Source: Thraustochytrium sp. TN22
Taxonomy: Eukaryota > Sar > Bigyra > Thraustochytrida > Thraustochytriidae
NCBI GenBank assembly: GCA_013306675.1
Contig: JABLUY010000120.1
Span: forward strand, 1-64,000
Direction: 5' to 3'
DNA: 64,000 bases
This document shows, one piece after another, positions 30,740-39,564 of the stretch (position 1 is the first letter of the stretch; each line of letters begins with the position of its first letter). The notes beneath the pieces were generated by a model, which was not told where the DNA came from, did no database searches, and worked only from the letters and a program-made list of their open reading frames with translations. Position numbers and translations under genes: made by a program.

Positions 30740-31637
30740 GCCTGCCGGCCGCGCGCTCCGGGTCGGGTCTGCGCGCGGCGCGCGCGCCCGCGCCTCCTCG
30801 TCCCTCCGCTCAGCTCATCCATGCGCTCGCCCTCTCGTCATGATGAGTCGTGATGCAGAGACTGCCGCCCGTTCAAAATTCGAAAAGCTCGTCAAATTCT
30901 CCACGCGGCCTCAGGGCCTGCCGCCGCCCGCCGCCGCGCCCGCCGCCGCGCCCGGAGGTACGCGCGGCTGGCTGCTCGCGACGCCTCGCGCGCCGCCCCG
31001 GCACGGGCTGGGCGCCCGACCGTGTGCGCGGCGTGCAAGCACGAGCGTCTCGACTTCCGCGCACTCCGGTGCGACGTACCGGGTATGGGCTTGCAGCTTG
31101 AGCTGGCAGCTGCTTGCTTGCGGTGGCGGGCGCTTAGATCCTCACGGCTCAGTGACGGCTGGCGGCTGGCGGCCTTGGCCAAGCCTTCGGCTCAGGCTTC
31201 CAGGACTACGAGCGCCGGCCATGTCCTCCCCAGCGCGCTCCGGCCCGGGTGCAGGCAGCGTGACGGTGACGCAACTTACCGGGTATGCTGCGCCCAGCCT
31301 GAGCTGGCTGGTGCGGCTGCTGTGCGGCTGCCGCCTGCTTGGCGGCCCTCAGAGGCTCAGCCTGCGCCCCACGAATACATAACTTAGATACCTGCCTCGC
31401 GACGTCGCGACGTCGCGACGTGGCGACGATTAGGCTGCCTGGCTTGGTGGAGTGCAGCGCCGCAGCTGCGGCGGATGTGGTGCCAGTGAGATCAGGCTTC
31501 TTTCTATCAGGACTGCCTGCGTGGACAGGGCGAGGCGAGCGGCGCGAGCAGCTCAGCAGCGGCAGCAGACCCGGTGAGCGCGCGCGGGCACGCGAGGCGG
31601 CGGCGGCGGCGGCGGCGGCGGGCGGCGGCGCGGCGCG
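30740..31637. other. Divergent promoter region, GCP6 / methyltransferase fusion
   Basis: A 0.9-kb gap with CGACGT-type repeats at 31397-31423 and a GGC run at 31598-31632 just before the downstream start codon. No gene is recognised. Confidence 0.5.
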
Positions 31638-34364
31638 ATGCGGCGGCGCGGCGGCGCGGAGGGCACGCCGGGCGGCAGCTTCGTGTCGACGGGGGACTCG
31701 TCCGTGGCGGACGCCTCGGACGATGCGCGGCTGTACGCGTTCGAGCCTGAGGAGGATGACAGGGACGATGCAGGCGCCGCGCGGCGCGCGCGGCTGGTGG
31801 CGCGCGCGCGCGGCGCCGGCCTCAGGCTGTCGGCGTCCGGCAGGGAGGACGACGAGGAAGATGACGAGGGCATGACGTCGGCGACCAGCGACGCGAGGCC
31901 CGCCAGCGTGCCGCGCGCCAAGCGGATCGCCGCCCGCAGGAAGCAGCAGGAGCAGGCCGGACAGCAGCATCCGCACCAGCCAAAGGCCGGCGCCGGGGGG
32001 AGCGCGCCGGACGTGGGCGTGACGCTGGACGGCCAGCGCGCCTTCGAGGTGCCGGCCACGTACTCGCTGTCGCAGAGCCTGCTGCAGCGCTGGAGCTCGC
32101 CCGGCTCGCTCGTGGCGTACTTGGGTTTCGTGCTTTCGCTCGCCACGGCGTTGTCGTTTCGCGCGACGCCCAGCGTCTCGCTGGCGCTCGCCTGCGCATG
32201 GCGCCTTGGCAACAACGGCGGTGTGGGCTGGCTGCTGCGGCACCAGAGCCGCGAGGGCCTGCTCACGGCCTGGGCGCGGCGACTGCGCGAGCGGCCGTTC
32301 TCGCGTGAGAACACCTTTTGGAGCTGGGTTCTGCGCCGTTCCATGCCGGGAGCCCGGGAGGTGGTCAACGACAGCAGGCTGCCGCCCTCGTTCCCGGCCT
32401 GGGTGGCCTTCCGCTGCCTCGTCATCATTGTCGAGAGCAACGACGTCTTCGCCTTTACGCTCATGGCCGTGCTCTACGGGCTGCAGGAGCGCCCCACCTT
32501 TGAGTGGCCGCTGCTCAACCCGCTCATTGACGTCATCGGCGTCTTGCTGATCGCCGTCAGCCTGGCGAGCAAGATGTCTGCCATGACGCACGCCGGCGAA
32601 CCGGCTTGGTTCTGGTTCGACTTTTTCTTTTTGCGCACCGGAACCACCGAGCTCACCTACGCTGGCGTTTTCGCCATCTTTCCGCACCCCATGTACACCG
32701 TGGGCTATACCTGGACCTACGGCTGCGCGCTGCTCTCGCGCAGCTACCAGGTGCTGGCCTGCGCGCTGGCCTTTCACGTCTCGCAGCTCCTCTTCCTTGT
32801 CTTCGTCGAGGCGCCGCACGTCGACGAGCTCTATGGCACGGGCCGCGAGCGGGACCACCACCCGGATAGCGTCGCGGAGAGCTTCATGGGCGAAATGTCC
32901 CTTGTCGGCACCTCCTACATTTACCTGGCGCGCCACTTTGACTTTTTTCGCGCGGCCGACGTGCTCCTGCTGCTCGCCGTCTCGCTCTTCGTGAGCACCA
33001 TCTGGGTCGGCTCCTTTCCGGGCGGGCCCTTTGACGGGACGGCGCCACTCGTTCTGCTAGCCATCGGCGTGCGCCTCCTCGCGGCGCTCGTCAAGGGCGC
33101 CATCCTCGTGGGCCAGGAACGCTTCAAGATGTGGACGAGGCACTACGCCAATCTGGGTCGCTCGCGCGTGGAGGCCTTCGAGAACTGGAAGCGTATCTAC
33201 CTGCTGCTGCAGGGACTGGAGACGACCAGCTTCGCCTTCTGCACTTCGCGGCTCGTCAGCGCGCCGGAGAGCCTCGTGGACCCCATCACGGTCTGCCGCC
33301 TGCTCCTGGGCGTCATCCTCGTGCTCGTATCGCTCTGGTCTCACGGCGCGTGCTACCAGGCTCTGGGCGACTTTGGCACCTTCTACGGCGACTTCTTTTT
33401 GCCGCCCGCGCGACTCAAGGCAGGCGCAAGCCCGACCGGGCCGGTGCCCGGGCCCTCACCCACCTACGACGGCCTCTACCGCTACCTCAACAACCCGGAC
33501 ACATACCTCGGCCACCTGTGGATGTACGGGCTGGCTGCGCTGGCGCACTCGGGCGAGGTGCTGGCCGTGGCCATTCTCGGGCACAGCATCAAGATTGCTT
33601 TTCTGAACGTCATCGAGAAGCCGCACCTGCGCGCCGTCTACAAGCAGCAGGTGCGCGCACACTCGACGGCCCTGGGCCGCGCCATCCAGAGCCGCGTGTC
33701 GGAGATCCGCCGCAGCGAGACCGCGCTCTTCCTCGCGAACTGGGCCAAGCACCCGCTTGAGACCGGCGCTCTGGCACCCAGCTCCGAGCAGCTCGCCGAG
33801 GCCATGTGCGACACCATGTACCTGGGCGACGGCGCCGTGGTCGTGGAGCTTGGCCCCGGCACGGGCCCCTTCTCTGCCATGCTCATCGAGCGCCTCTCCA
33901 AGGCCAAGAACACCCACTATTTCGCCTTTGAGCTCTCGCAAGAGTTTATCGATCGCCTGCGCGACCGCTTCCCGGACCACCGCGACTGCTTCCTGCTCGA
34001 GTCCGCGGAGCGCATCGTCTCTGTGCTCGAGGAGCGCGGCATCCACCAGGTCGACACCATCGTCTCCGGCCTGCCATGGGCCATCTTCCCGCGCGCGCTT
34101 CAGGAGAGCATCCTCCAGCAGGTGTACGCCGCGCTACGTCCCGGCGGCCGCTTCTGCACCTTTGCCTACCTCCAGGGCCTCGTGCTGCCGGCCGGCCAGA
34201 GCTTCAAGGCGCTCCTGCAGTCCACCTTCGGTAATGTTGAGCGCTCCTCCACCGTCTGGAACAACCTCCCGCCCGCCTTTGTCTACCGCTGTGAGAAGCC
34301 CAAGGACGCCAAAGTCGACGACGCCAGGCTCACCAAGAAGGACAGTCTCGAGTCGAAGAGTTGA
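31638..34364 (+). CDS. Fusion of PE N-methyltransferase (CHO2-like) and PmtA-type phospholipid methyltransferase
   Basis: This 908-residue protein probably methylates phosphatidylethanolamine toward phosphatidylcholine in the ER. Residues 1-110 are acidic and disordered. Residues about 150-690 are a multi-span membrane region with CHO2/PEMT features: FAIFPHPMYTVGYTWTYG, then EAPHVDELYG, and a second similar module (YRYLNNPDTYLGHLWMYG). Residues about 700-908 form a soluble SAM-dependent methyltransferase with motif I VVELGPGTGPF near 735, then SGLPWAIFP and VWNNLPPAFVYR. Those motifs match bacterial PmtA-type phospholipid N-methyltransferases, which normally stand alone. The frame is continuous, so the fusion is not an assembly of separate frames. 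Transfer of the second domain from bacteria is an inference. Confidence 0.85.
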   Translation: MRRRGGAEGTPGGSFVSTGDSSVADASDDARLYAFEPEEDDRDDAGAARRARLVARARGAGLRLSASGREDDEEDDEGMTSATSDARPASVPRAKRIAARRKQQEQAGQQHPHQPKAGAGGSAPDVGVTLDGQRAFEVPATYSLSQSLLQRWSSPGSLVAYLGFVLSLATALSFRATPSVSLALACAWRLGNNGGVGWLLRHQSREGLLTAWARRLRERPFSRENTFWSWVLRRSMPGAREVVNDSRLPPSFPAWVAFRCLVIIVESNDVFAFTLMAVLYGLQERPTFEWPLLNPLIDVIGVLLIAVSLASKMSAMTHAGEPAWFWFDFFFLRTGTTELTYAGVFAIFPHPMYTVGYTWTYGCALLSRSYQVLACALAFHVSQLLFLVFVEAPHVDELYGTGRERDHHPDSVAESFMGEMSLVGTSYIYLARHFDFFRAADVLLLLAVSLFVSTIWVGSFPGGPFDGTAPLVLLAIGVRLLAALVKGAILVGQERFKMWTRHYANLGRSRVEAFENWKRIYLLLQGLETTSFAFCTSRLVSAPESLVDPITVCRLLLGVILVLVSLWSHGACYQALGDFGTFYGDFFLPPARLKAGASPTGPVPGPSPTYDGLYRYLNNPDTYLGHLWMYGLAALAHSGEVLAVAILGHSIKIAFLNVIEKPHLRAVYKQQVRAHSTALGRAIQSRVSEIRRSETALFLANWAKHPLETGALAPSSEQLAEAMCDTMYLGDGAVVVELGPGTGPFSAMLIERLSKAKNTHYFAFELSQEFIDRLRDRFPDHRDCFLLESAERIVSVLEERGIHQVDTIVSGLPWAIFPRALQESILQQVYAALRPGGRFCTFAYLQGLVLPAGQSFKALLQSTFGNVERSSTVWNNLPPAFVYRCEKPKDAKVDDARLTKKDSLESKS

Positions 34365-35589
34365 CGACTCTACTCCAGCTAGCTAGCTAGAGCCAAACGA
34401 AAGGAATGATGACGCTGAAAGCCCAACTCATGAGCCGTACCGGTACGAGCTTGTTTGCGAGTGCAAGCAAGCAAATTGAGTGCGACCTGGTGCGACTGTT
34501 GCCTGTTGCCTGCCTGTGCGCGTGTGTCAGTTCGTCTGCCTGTCGCGCGTTCCGTGTGCAAGACGGTCTGCGTTGCATCCGCGCGCGCCGACGATTTGGA
34601 TTGGAGGTCCGCGCAGGCTGAGGTAGGTCCTCTGGCGACGACTTGGCTCGTCGGCGAAGCGAGCTGCAAGCTCACACGCGAGGCGTTCCTGGGGCTCTCG
34701 AGGTGCAGCAGCCAGGCGACCTGGTAACACTCGATCCGGACCTTGCCACTGGTCCCACCGCGATGGCGACCGCGAGCGCGAGCGCCCTCGGCCGATCATC
34801 ACAGCTAGCGTCACTATTCTTCGCCCGAAAAGGGCAGCGCCGCAGGGGACCTGCGCCTCTTCGGCTGCTGGCACGAGCCCCAGATCGCGCGCGAGCCTCA
34901 TCCCTCCGCCCGCGCCCACCTCCTCGTCGCGCGCGCGGCGCAGGCCGCCGTCACGGCGCCGCGCCTCTCGCTCTCGCAGCTTCCTTCTCGTCTGCGGCCC
35001 AGCCGTGGCACTCGAGGCTGGACCGCTGGTCGGTCGCCGACTCGCTGCTGTCTCCCGCCCTGCCCCTGCCCTGCCGCGCGCGCCGCCACTCGCGCGCGCG
35101 CGCCGCCCGAGCGCGACCTACCTTGTGGGTCTGCCGCGAGCGCCTTCGTCCATCGTCCATCCATCCATCAACCATCCATCGAGAGCGCCGCGCGCGACCC
35201 GTTACGAGTTGGCGGCGCCGTAGCGCCTGCCCGGCCGCAGTCTGCGCGTCCAGATCCGCTCCGCTCCGCTCCGCTTCGCTCGGCGGTGGCGCGAGACGCT
35301 GAGCGAGGCGGGCCCTCCGCGGTCTCCTTCGCTCTCCCGTTCGCTCGCGCGGCCCGCGTGGCTGTCGCTTTGCGCCGCAGCGCGGTCGTGGGGGTGGGCG
35401 TGGGCTCCAAGTTAGGCCTAAGTCCGAGTCTCTAGCTAGAGCTAGAGCTGCAGCTTGCCTTGCGAGAGAGAAGCAAACCCTTCCCTGCCAGCGAGCGCGA
35501 GCAAAGCAGCAGCTTCGAAAAGAAAAGAGCAAGGCAGCTGCAGCTCGCTCGCGGGCAAAGCAAGTGCAGCGACTGAGCAGCCAGGAAGG
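34365..35589. other. Spacer between co-directional genes
   Basis: A GCTA array lies just after the methyltransferase stop codon (34376-34391) and a CTAGAG-type array at 35431-35448. The remainder is Arg/Ser/Ala-rich in all frames and shows no recognisable gene. It should include the bestrophin-like promoter. Confidence 0.5.
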
Positions 35590-37047
35590 ATGGCCTCGCT
35601 GAGCAGCAACACGAGGAACTCGCGGGCGGGCAACAAGACGTACCACAAGAACAGGACAGTGTCGTCGGCCGTGAGCCCCATGGCGGGCGTCATCATGGAG
35701 CGCGCGGACACGGCGACGTTCTCGCGAGAGCTGGGCACGGCCAAGGCGGCCTTCCAGGCCGTGGACAGGAAGCTGCTCAAGGCGAGCGACCAAAAACCGT
35801 CCTTCGCGCTGTCCATGAAGGGCGTGTGGGACCTCTTCGCACAGAAGCGTGTGCTCGCGTTTGCGATCTATCACATCGGCGTCTCGGTGATTACGGCCCT
35901 GGACGCGACCGGGGCCGAGCGCCTGCTAGGCACCATGGGCTACGTGGACATTCTAGGCTGGGTCGTCGGCCTTCTGGTCGCCTTCCGGCAACGTGAGGGC
36001 ATGCTTCGATGGTGGGAAGGCAGATCGGCATGGGGCACGCTGACCACAACTTCGCGCGACCTTGTGCGCGCCGTGCTGGCCTACAACCGGGACAAGGACC
36101 TCTCCATGTCCTTCGCCATGTACACGTGCGCCTTCCCGGTGGCCATGAAGAACTGTCTGCGACGCGAGTTTGACCGTGACCCGGTGGAGCTCAAATTTCT
36201 CTTGAGCGAGTCTGACTTGAAGTACGTACTGGAGCAGTCCGGTCCGGACCGCGCGCTGGCAATCCTGGACCTCATGTCCGGCACGGTGCTCATGATGATC
36301 AACGACGACTCCATCAGCTCGTCCACGGTGAATCTGGTGCTGGAGCCCAAGATCAGAGCGCTGAACGAGTGCTTTGGCAACTGCCTTCGCATCCGAGACA
36401 CGCCCATCCCCGACATGTACCGCGTCTTCTTGGACCTCGTCATCTTCTGCTTCCTGGCGTCCCTGCCGTTCTCGTTGCTTAGCAACGCGTGGTCGCCCAT
36501 CGCCGTGGCGCTCGTCTGCACCGTGGTCAGCTGTGTCCTGAACGGCCTGGCGCGCCTGGCCGCACAGATGGAGAACCCATTTGACGACGATCCGAACGAC
36601 CTCCCGCTTGGTAGCTACACGTCCGCCATCGTGGACGCCGTCACGCATGCCTCGGACCGCTGGTTCAAGGAGAACTCCATCCTTCTCACCACCAAAGTGC
36701 AACAGCAGCGTCTGCATCAGCTCGAACGGAAACTCAAGCGTGCGCAGCTCAAGGCAATGGTTGTCGCTTCCTTCGCCCCACAGCATGAGGAGCATGCTAG
36801 CGGGATCGACCCGGAGGACAGCCTCGCCAACGTCACCGCAGCCTTGCTGGCTACGAGAACTTCAGGAGACGGTGGCCTTGGTCCAGTCAACGAGGCAGTT
36901 GCAGAGGAGGCGAGCGAGGAGGATGAGGCTTCCTTGCACACGGACATTGGAGCGCCCAATGTGCGCGAAGAAGCGACGGTCCCGGCGGCCACTCTGCGCG
37001 AGGGCGAGGCGGCCATGGAGGCCGCTGCGCGCTCAGTGCTGGAGTGA
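35590..37047 (+). CDS. Bestrophin-family anion channel
   Basis: The 485-residue product is a bestrophin/RFP-TM-type chloride channel subunit, in the branch shared by bacteria, plants and algae. Features include a first hydrophobic segment (VLAFAIYHIGVSVITALDA), the FRQREGMLRWWEGRSAWG stretch typical of the family, and two close transmembrane helices at about 280-320. The diagnostic NPFDDDPNDLPL follows at about 328, corresponding to the calcium-clasp/ENPFG-type signature. The C-terminal tail is acidic. The ATG at 35590 starts a Ser/Asn-rich N terminus; an upstream in-frame extension is low complexity. Such proteins form pentamers in plasma, thylakoid or organelle membranes; localisation here is unknown. 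Confidence 0.87.
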   Translation: MASLSSNTRNSRAGNKTYHKNRTVSSAVSPMAGVIMERADTATFSRELGTAKAAFQAVDRKLLKASDQKPSFALSMKGVWDLFAQKRVLAFAIYHIGVSVITALDATGAERLLGTMGYVDILGWVVGLLVAFRQREGMLRWWEGRSAWGTLTTTSRDLVRAVLAYNRDKDLSMSFAMYTCAFPVAMKNCLRREFDRDPVELKFLLSESDLKYVLEQSGPDRALAILDLMSGTVLMMINDDSISSSTVNLVLEPKIRALNECFGNCLRIRDTPIPDMYRVFLDLVIFCFLASLPFSLLSNAWSPIAVALVCTVVSCVLNGLARLAAQMENPFDDDPNDLPLGSYTSAIVDAVTHASDRWFKENSILLTTKVQQQRLHQLERKLKRAQLKAMVVASFAPQHEEHASGIDPEDSLANVTAALLATRTSGDGGLGPVNEAVAEEASEEDEASLHTDIGAPNVREEATVPAATLREGEAAMEAAARSVLE

Positions 37048-37400
37048 GCGGGGTCATGAGGCCAACGAAAGTGGTTTGATCCCCTTGGGGGGGGGGGGGG
37101 GGCGCCGGGTGACCCCCTATCCCAAAAAGAGGTGGCAATGCGCACTGCTACGAGGGCCGTCCATGCCAAGGCTCCTACAGGCTTCACTCTCAGGGTGCCA
37201 CTTCGGCACACCTGCCAGAGAGGTGAAGCTCGTCATGCGAGGCAAAAAAGATAAGGTTGGCAACGCAACGGAAATGCTTGGGTTTGTGTCTGTGTTTGGT
37301 TTGTGACTGGTACGAGACGGACCCAATCTCCATTTCAAGGAAGGATGAATAGATAGCGAAAAAGACGAACTGACGAAAAGTGCGTGGCGTGGCAGTGGTC
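37048..37400. other. Convergent 3-prime spacer with G16 run
   Basis: The gap between the ends of the bestrophin-like and Mpo1-like genes includes a run of 16 G at 37087-37102. No gene is seen. Confidence 0.6.
37087..37102. repeat. G16 homopolymer
   Basis: Sixteen G lie 40 bp after the bestrophin-like stop codon, in the gap before the convergent Mpo1-like gene's end. Confidence 0.97.
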
Positions 37401-38054
37401 TCACTTGCCAAGGCGGAAGGCGGCCAAGTTCTGCTGCACGATGACGTCGACCTCGCGGAAGAAGGCCGGATCATAGCCCAGCTGCGCCGCCCCCTCGTAA
37501 ACCACGAAGAGAGGCGCCATGAGGAGGGCCTGCGAGAGGTTGTCAAAGAGCGCAGGGGCGCGGCCCTCGAAAAAGCGGTGGCCAGCGAACTGGCCAAGCC
37601 AGGCGAGCACCTTGATGTACAGCGCGAGGCGCGAGTTGCGCTTCGGGTCGCGCTGCACCCAGCGGCCGGTGCCGTAATAGCAGAGGCCGACCAGACCGGC
37701 CGCCACGCCGCCGATCTTGGGATCCATGGCCACGTAGTACCCCGCGTAGCCCACGGCCGTCAAGGAGGCCCAGCTCACGCGCATGAGGCGGTCGTCCTGC
37801 TTGCCCGTCTTCTTCTCCTCGTCCGTCAGAAAAAACGGCGTCGTGCGATGCAAGAGCGCAAAGGTCATGGCCAGGATGGGCCAGATGCAGCCGAAGTGCA
37901 CCAGCTGGTTCTTGTGGTCCGCATGGTAGCTCGCGTAGAAGGCGAACTGCTTCTTGACGTCGAAGAGGCCTTCCGTCGCGGCGGCGGACGCCACGATTGC
38001 GCCGAAGAAGCCCGCCGCGACCTTATCGCCCGTCGTCGAGAGCCCGTTGCCCAT
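37401..38054 (-). CDS. Mpo1-like (DUF962) 2-hydroxy fatty acid dioxygenase
   Basis: The 217-residue membrane protein matches the Mpo1/YGL010w family, iron(II)-dependent dioxygenases that shorten 2-hydroxy fatty acids by one carbon in the ER, as in phytosphingosine breakdown. The family's conserved histidines are seen in FYASYHADHKNQLVHFGC near the N terminus and in LGQFAGHRFFEGRAPALFDN near residue 165. Several hydrophobic segments lie between and after. The length matches yeast Mpo1. The ATG at 38054 starts MGNGLSTTG, which could be N-myristoylated (Gly2 with Ser/Thr nearby); that is an inference. Confidence 0.88.
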   Translation of the reverse strand: MGNGLSTTGDKVAAGFFGAIVASAAATEGLFDVKKQFAFYASYHADHKNQLVHFGCIWPILAMTFALLHRTTPFFLTDEEKKTGKQDDRLMRVSWASLTAVGYAGYYVAMDPKIGGVAAGLVGLCYYGTGRWVQRDPKRNSRLALYIKVLAWLGQFAGHRFFEGRAPALFDNLSQALLMAPLFVVYEGAAQLGYDPAFFREVDVIVQQNLAAFRLGK

Positions 38055-39171
38055 GCTGCCCGCCTCCTGCCTGTCTACGCCGCGCGCCCCTGCGCTCGCT
38101 CCGCTGCACTGCGCTTGAGGGAGCGGAGGCTTTCTCCGTCGATGGCGATTTGGCCCGCTCTGCGCCAGCTCAGCTTGCTGATGCCGTCCTTCGCTCTTTC
38201 ACTCGGCGGCTCAGCCGCGGCCCGTCCCACTCTAGCACTCTGCAGGCAGCAGCAGGAAGGAGGAAGGCGCACCGCGCGCACCTGCACGCGGCGCAGCCTG
38301 CTGCTGGCAGAGGAGAAGGTAAGTTTTTGGCGCAAACGAGCACTGGCAGGTAGCAGCTCAAGGCTTTCCTCAGGCCGTCGCGAGGCTTTTGGTTGAAGCA
38401 GGCCTCGGCGACATAGTGCGCCATCATTTGCCAAGTGGTGATACGGGAGCGGAAACTCGGGAAATGCCCCTATTTGATAGGGGTGGGTGTGTTTAGGATT
38501 CTAGATTGTGGGGGTCTCTCTGCACGTTATGGGCGCACCAAGCTCATTAGGCTGCACCTGGCTGCTGTCAGGCTGCTGTCACTGCCCACCAAACTTCCTG
38601 ATGCGGGGTCTCCCGCAAGCAGTGTCTGAAGATAGGTTTATTAATTTTAAAATCTTCTTCAGAGTGTCGGCAGCGTCGGCAACGTCAGAAGTTGACGAGC
38701 ATCTTCTGGCTCCAAAGAACTCTGGGCGCCTCGTCGTGCGCGAGCGCGGGACCCTCCTTGATCTTGACTCACAGCAGCTCACAGCAGCTCTTGCGCAACC
38801 AGTCGTCGCAATGCCGTAAGTTAGTAAGCTGACGACGCAGCCAGGCAAAAACATCTGGTCCTGCGGCGACACAAGAGTGACTTTTGGCTTGGGTGTCCAC
38901 TGCAGGCAGACAAACTTTGTTTTCTTTCCATCAGCCAGCTTGGCCGAGCAAGTTGAGCCTACTTGCAATGCGGGTTTGGAGCCGTGGTCTGATGAACATG
39001 ACTTGGAGTCATGAGGACAGCAGCCCGCGACCCCCGCTTTGGGGGGCCCGGTACGAGTCTTGCACGCACAGTTGCCGTTACATACATCATGACATGGAGG
39101 TGCCCACGCGGGTCTGCTGCAACAGGAAAGGAATCGCGGGCAGCGCAGACACACAAGCGGGAGAGGTGGCA
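38055..39171. other. Spacer of lower GC with coding-like fragments
   Basis: The part from about 38430 to 39120 is less GC-rich than the rest of the window. The minus strand at about 38820-39090 encodes a Cys-rich peptide (for example GSTCSAKLADGKKTKFVC). The plus strand at about 38645-38817 encodes a charged segment flanked by a possible acceptor (TCTTCTTCAG) and donor (CCGTAAGT). Either could be an exon of an unrecognised gene, but neither is supported by a domain. Confidence 0.4.
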
Positions 39172-39426
39172 ATGGAGACCAAGGACGCGGAGGCTGGCTC
39201 CAACCCGGCGCTGGCCGCGGCACGAGCCACGGCGCCCGGCGGCGGCGTTGTGGAGGCGACGCAGGCGGCGCTCGACAAGATGCAGGCGTACGTGAAGAGC
39301 AGCGGATGCAACAAGGTGCTGCAGGATCTGTACGAGCGCGTGGTGGTGGAGCAGCCGGAGGACCCTGTCGCCTTCTTGATTCATGCCGTGCAGGAGCATA
39401 AGGCGCAGCAGGAGCAGTACTCCTGA
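39172..39426 (+). CDS. Small RIIa/DPY30-like dimerization-domain protein
   Basis: This 84-residue protein has an Ala-rich start and then a helix-turn-helix segment (KVLQDLYERVVVEQPEDPVA followed by FLIHAVQEH). The EQPEDP-x-x-FL pattern is typical of the RIIa/DPY30-like four-helix dimerization fold found in PKA regulatory subunits, flagellar radial-spoke proteins and several adenylate-kinase-like axonemal proteins. Function is inferred: a small docking subunit, possibly flagellar. The ATG at 39172 is the first that leaves a compact domain; the frame is open further upstream without recognisable content. It converges on the SelD fusion, about 140 bp between stop codons. Confidence 0.65.
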   Translation: METKDAEAGSNPALAAARATAPGGGVVEATQAALDKMQAYVKSSGCNKVLQDLYERVVVEQPEDPVAFLIHAVQEHKAQQEQYS

Positions 39427-39564
39427 GTTCATGCTGCCCAGAGTCAATCAATTCTGATGTTCTAAATTAGCTTGCTTTCTCTGTTTGTCTGTCTGCCTGC
39501 CTACCTGCCTGTCTGTCTGTCTGTCTACACTTGCTTGAACTAAAACGAGAAGGAGCAGGACAGC

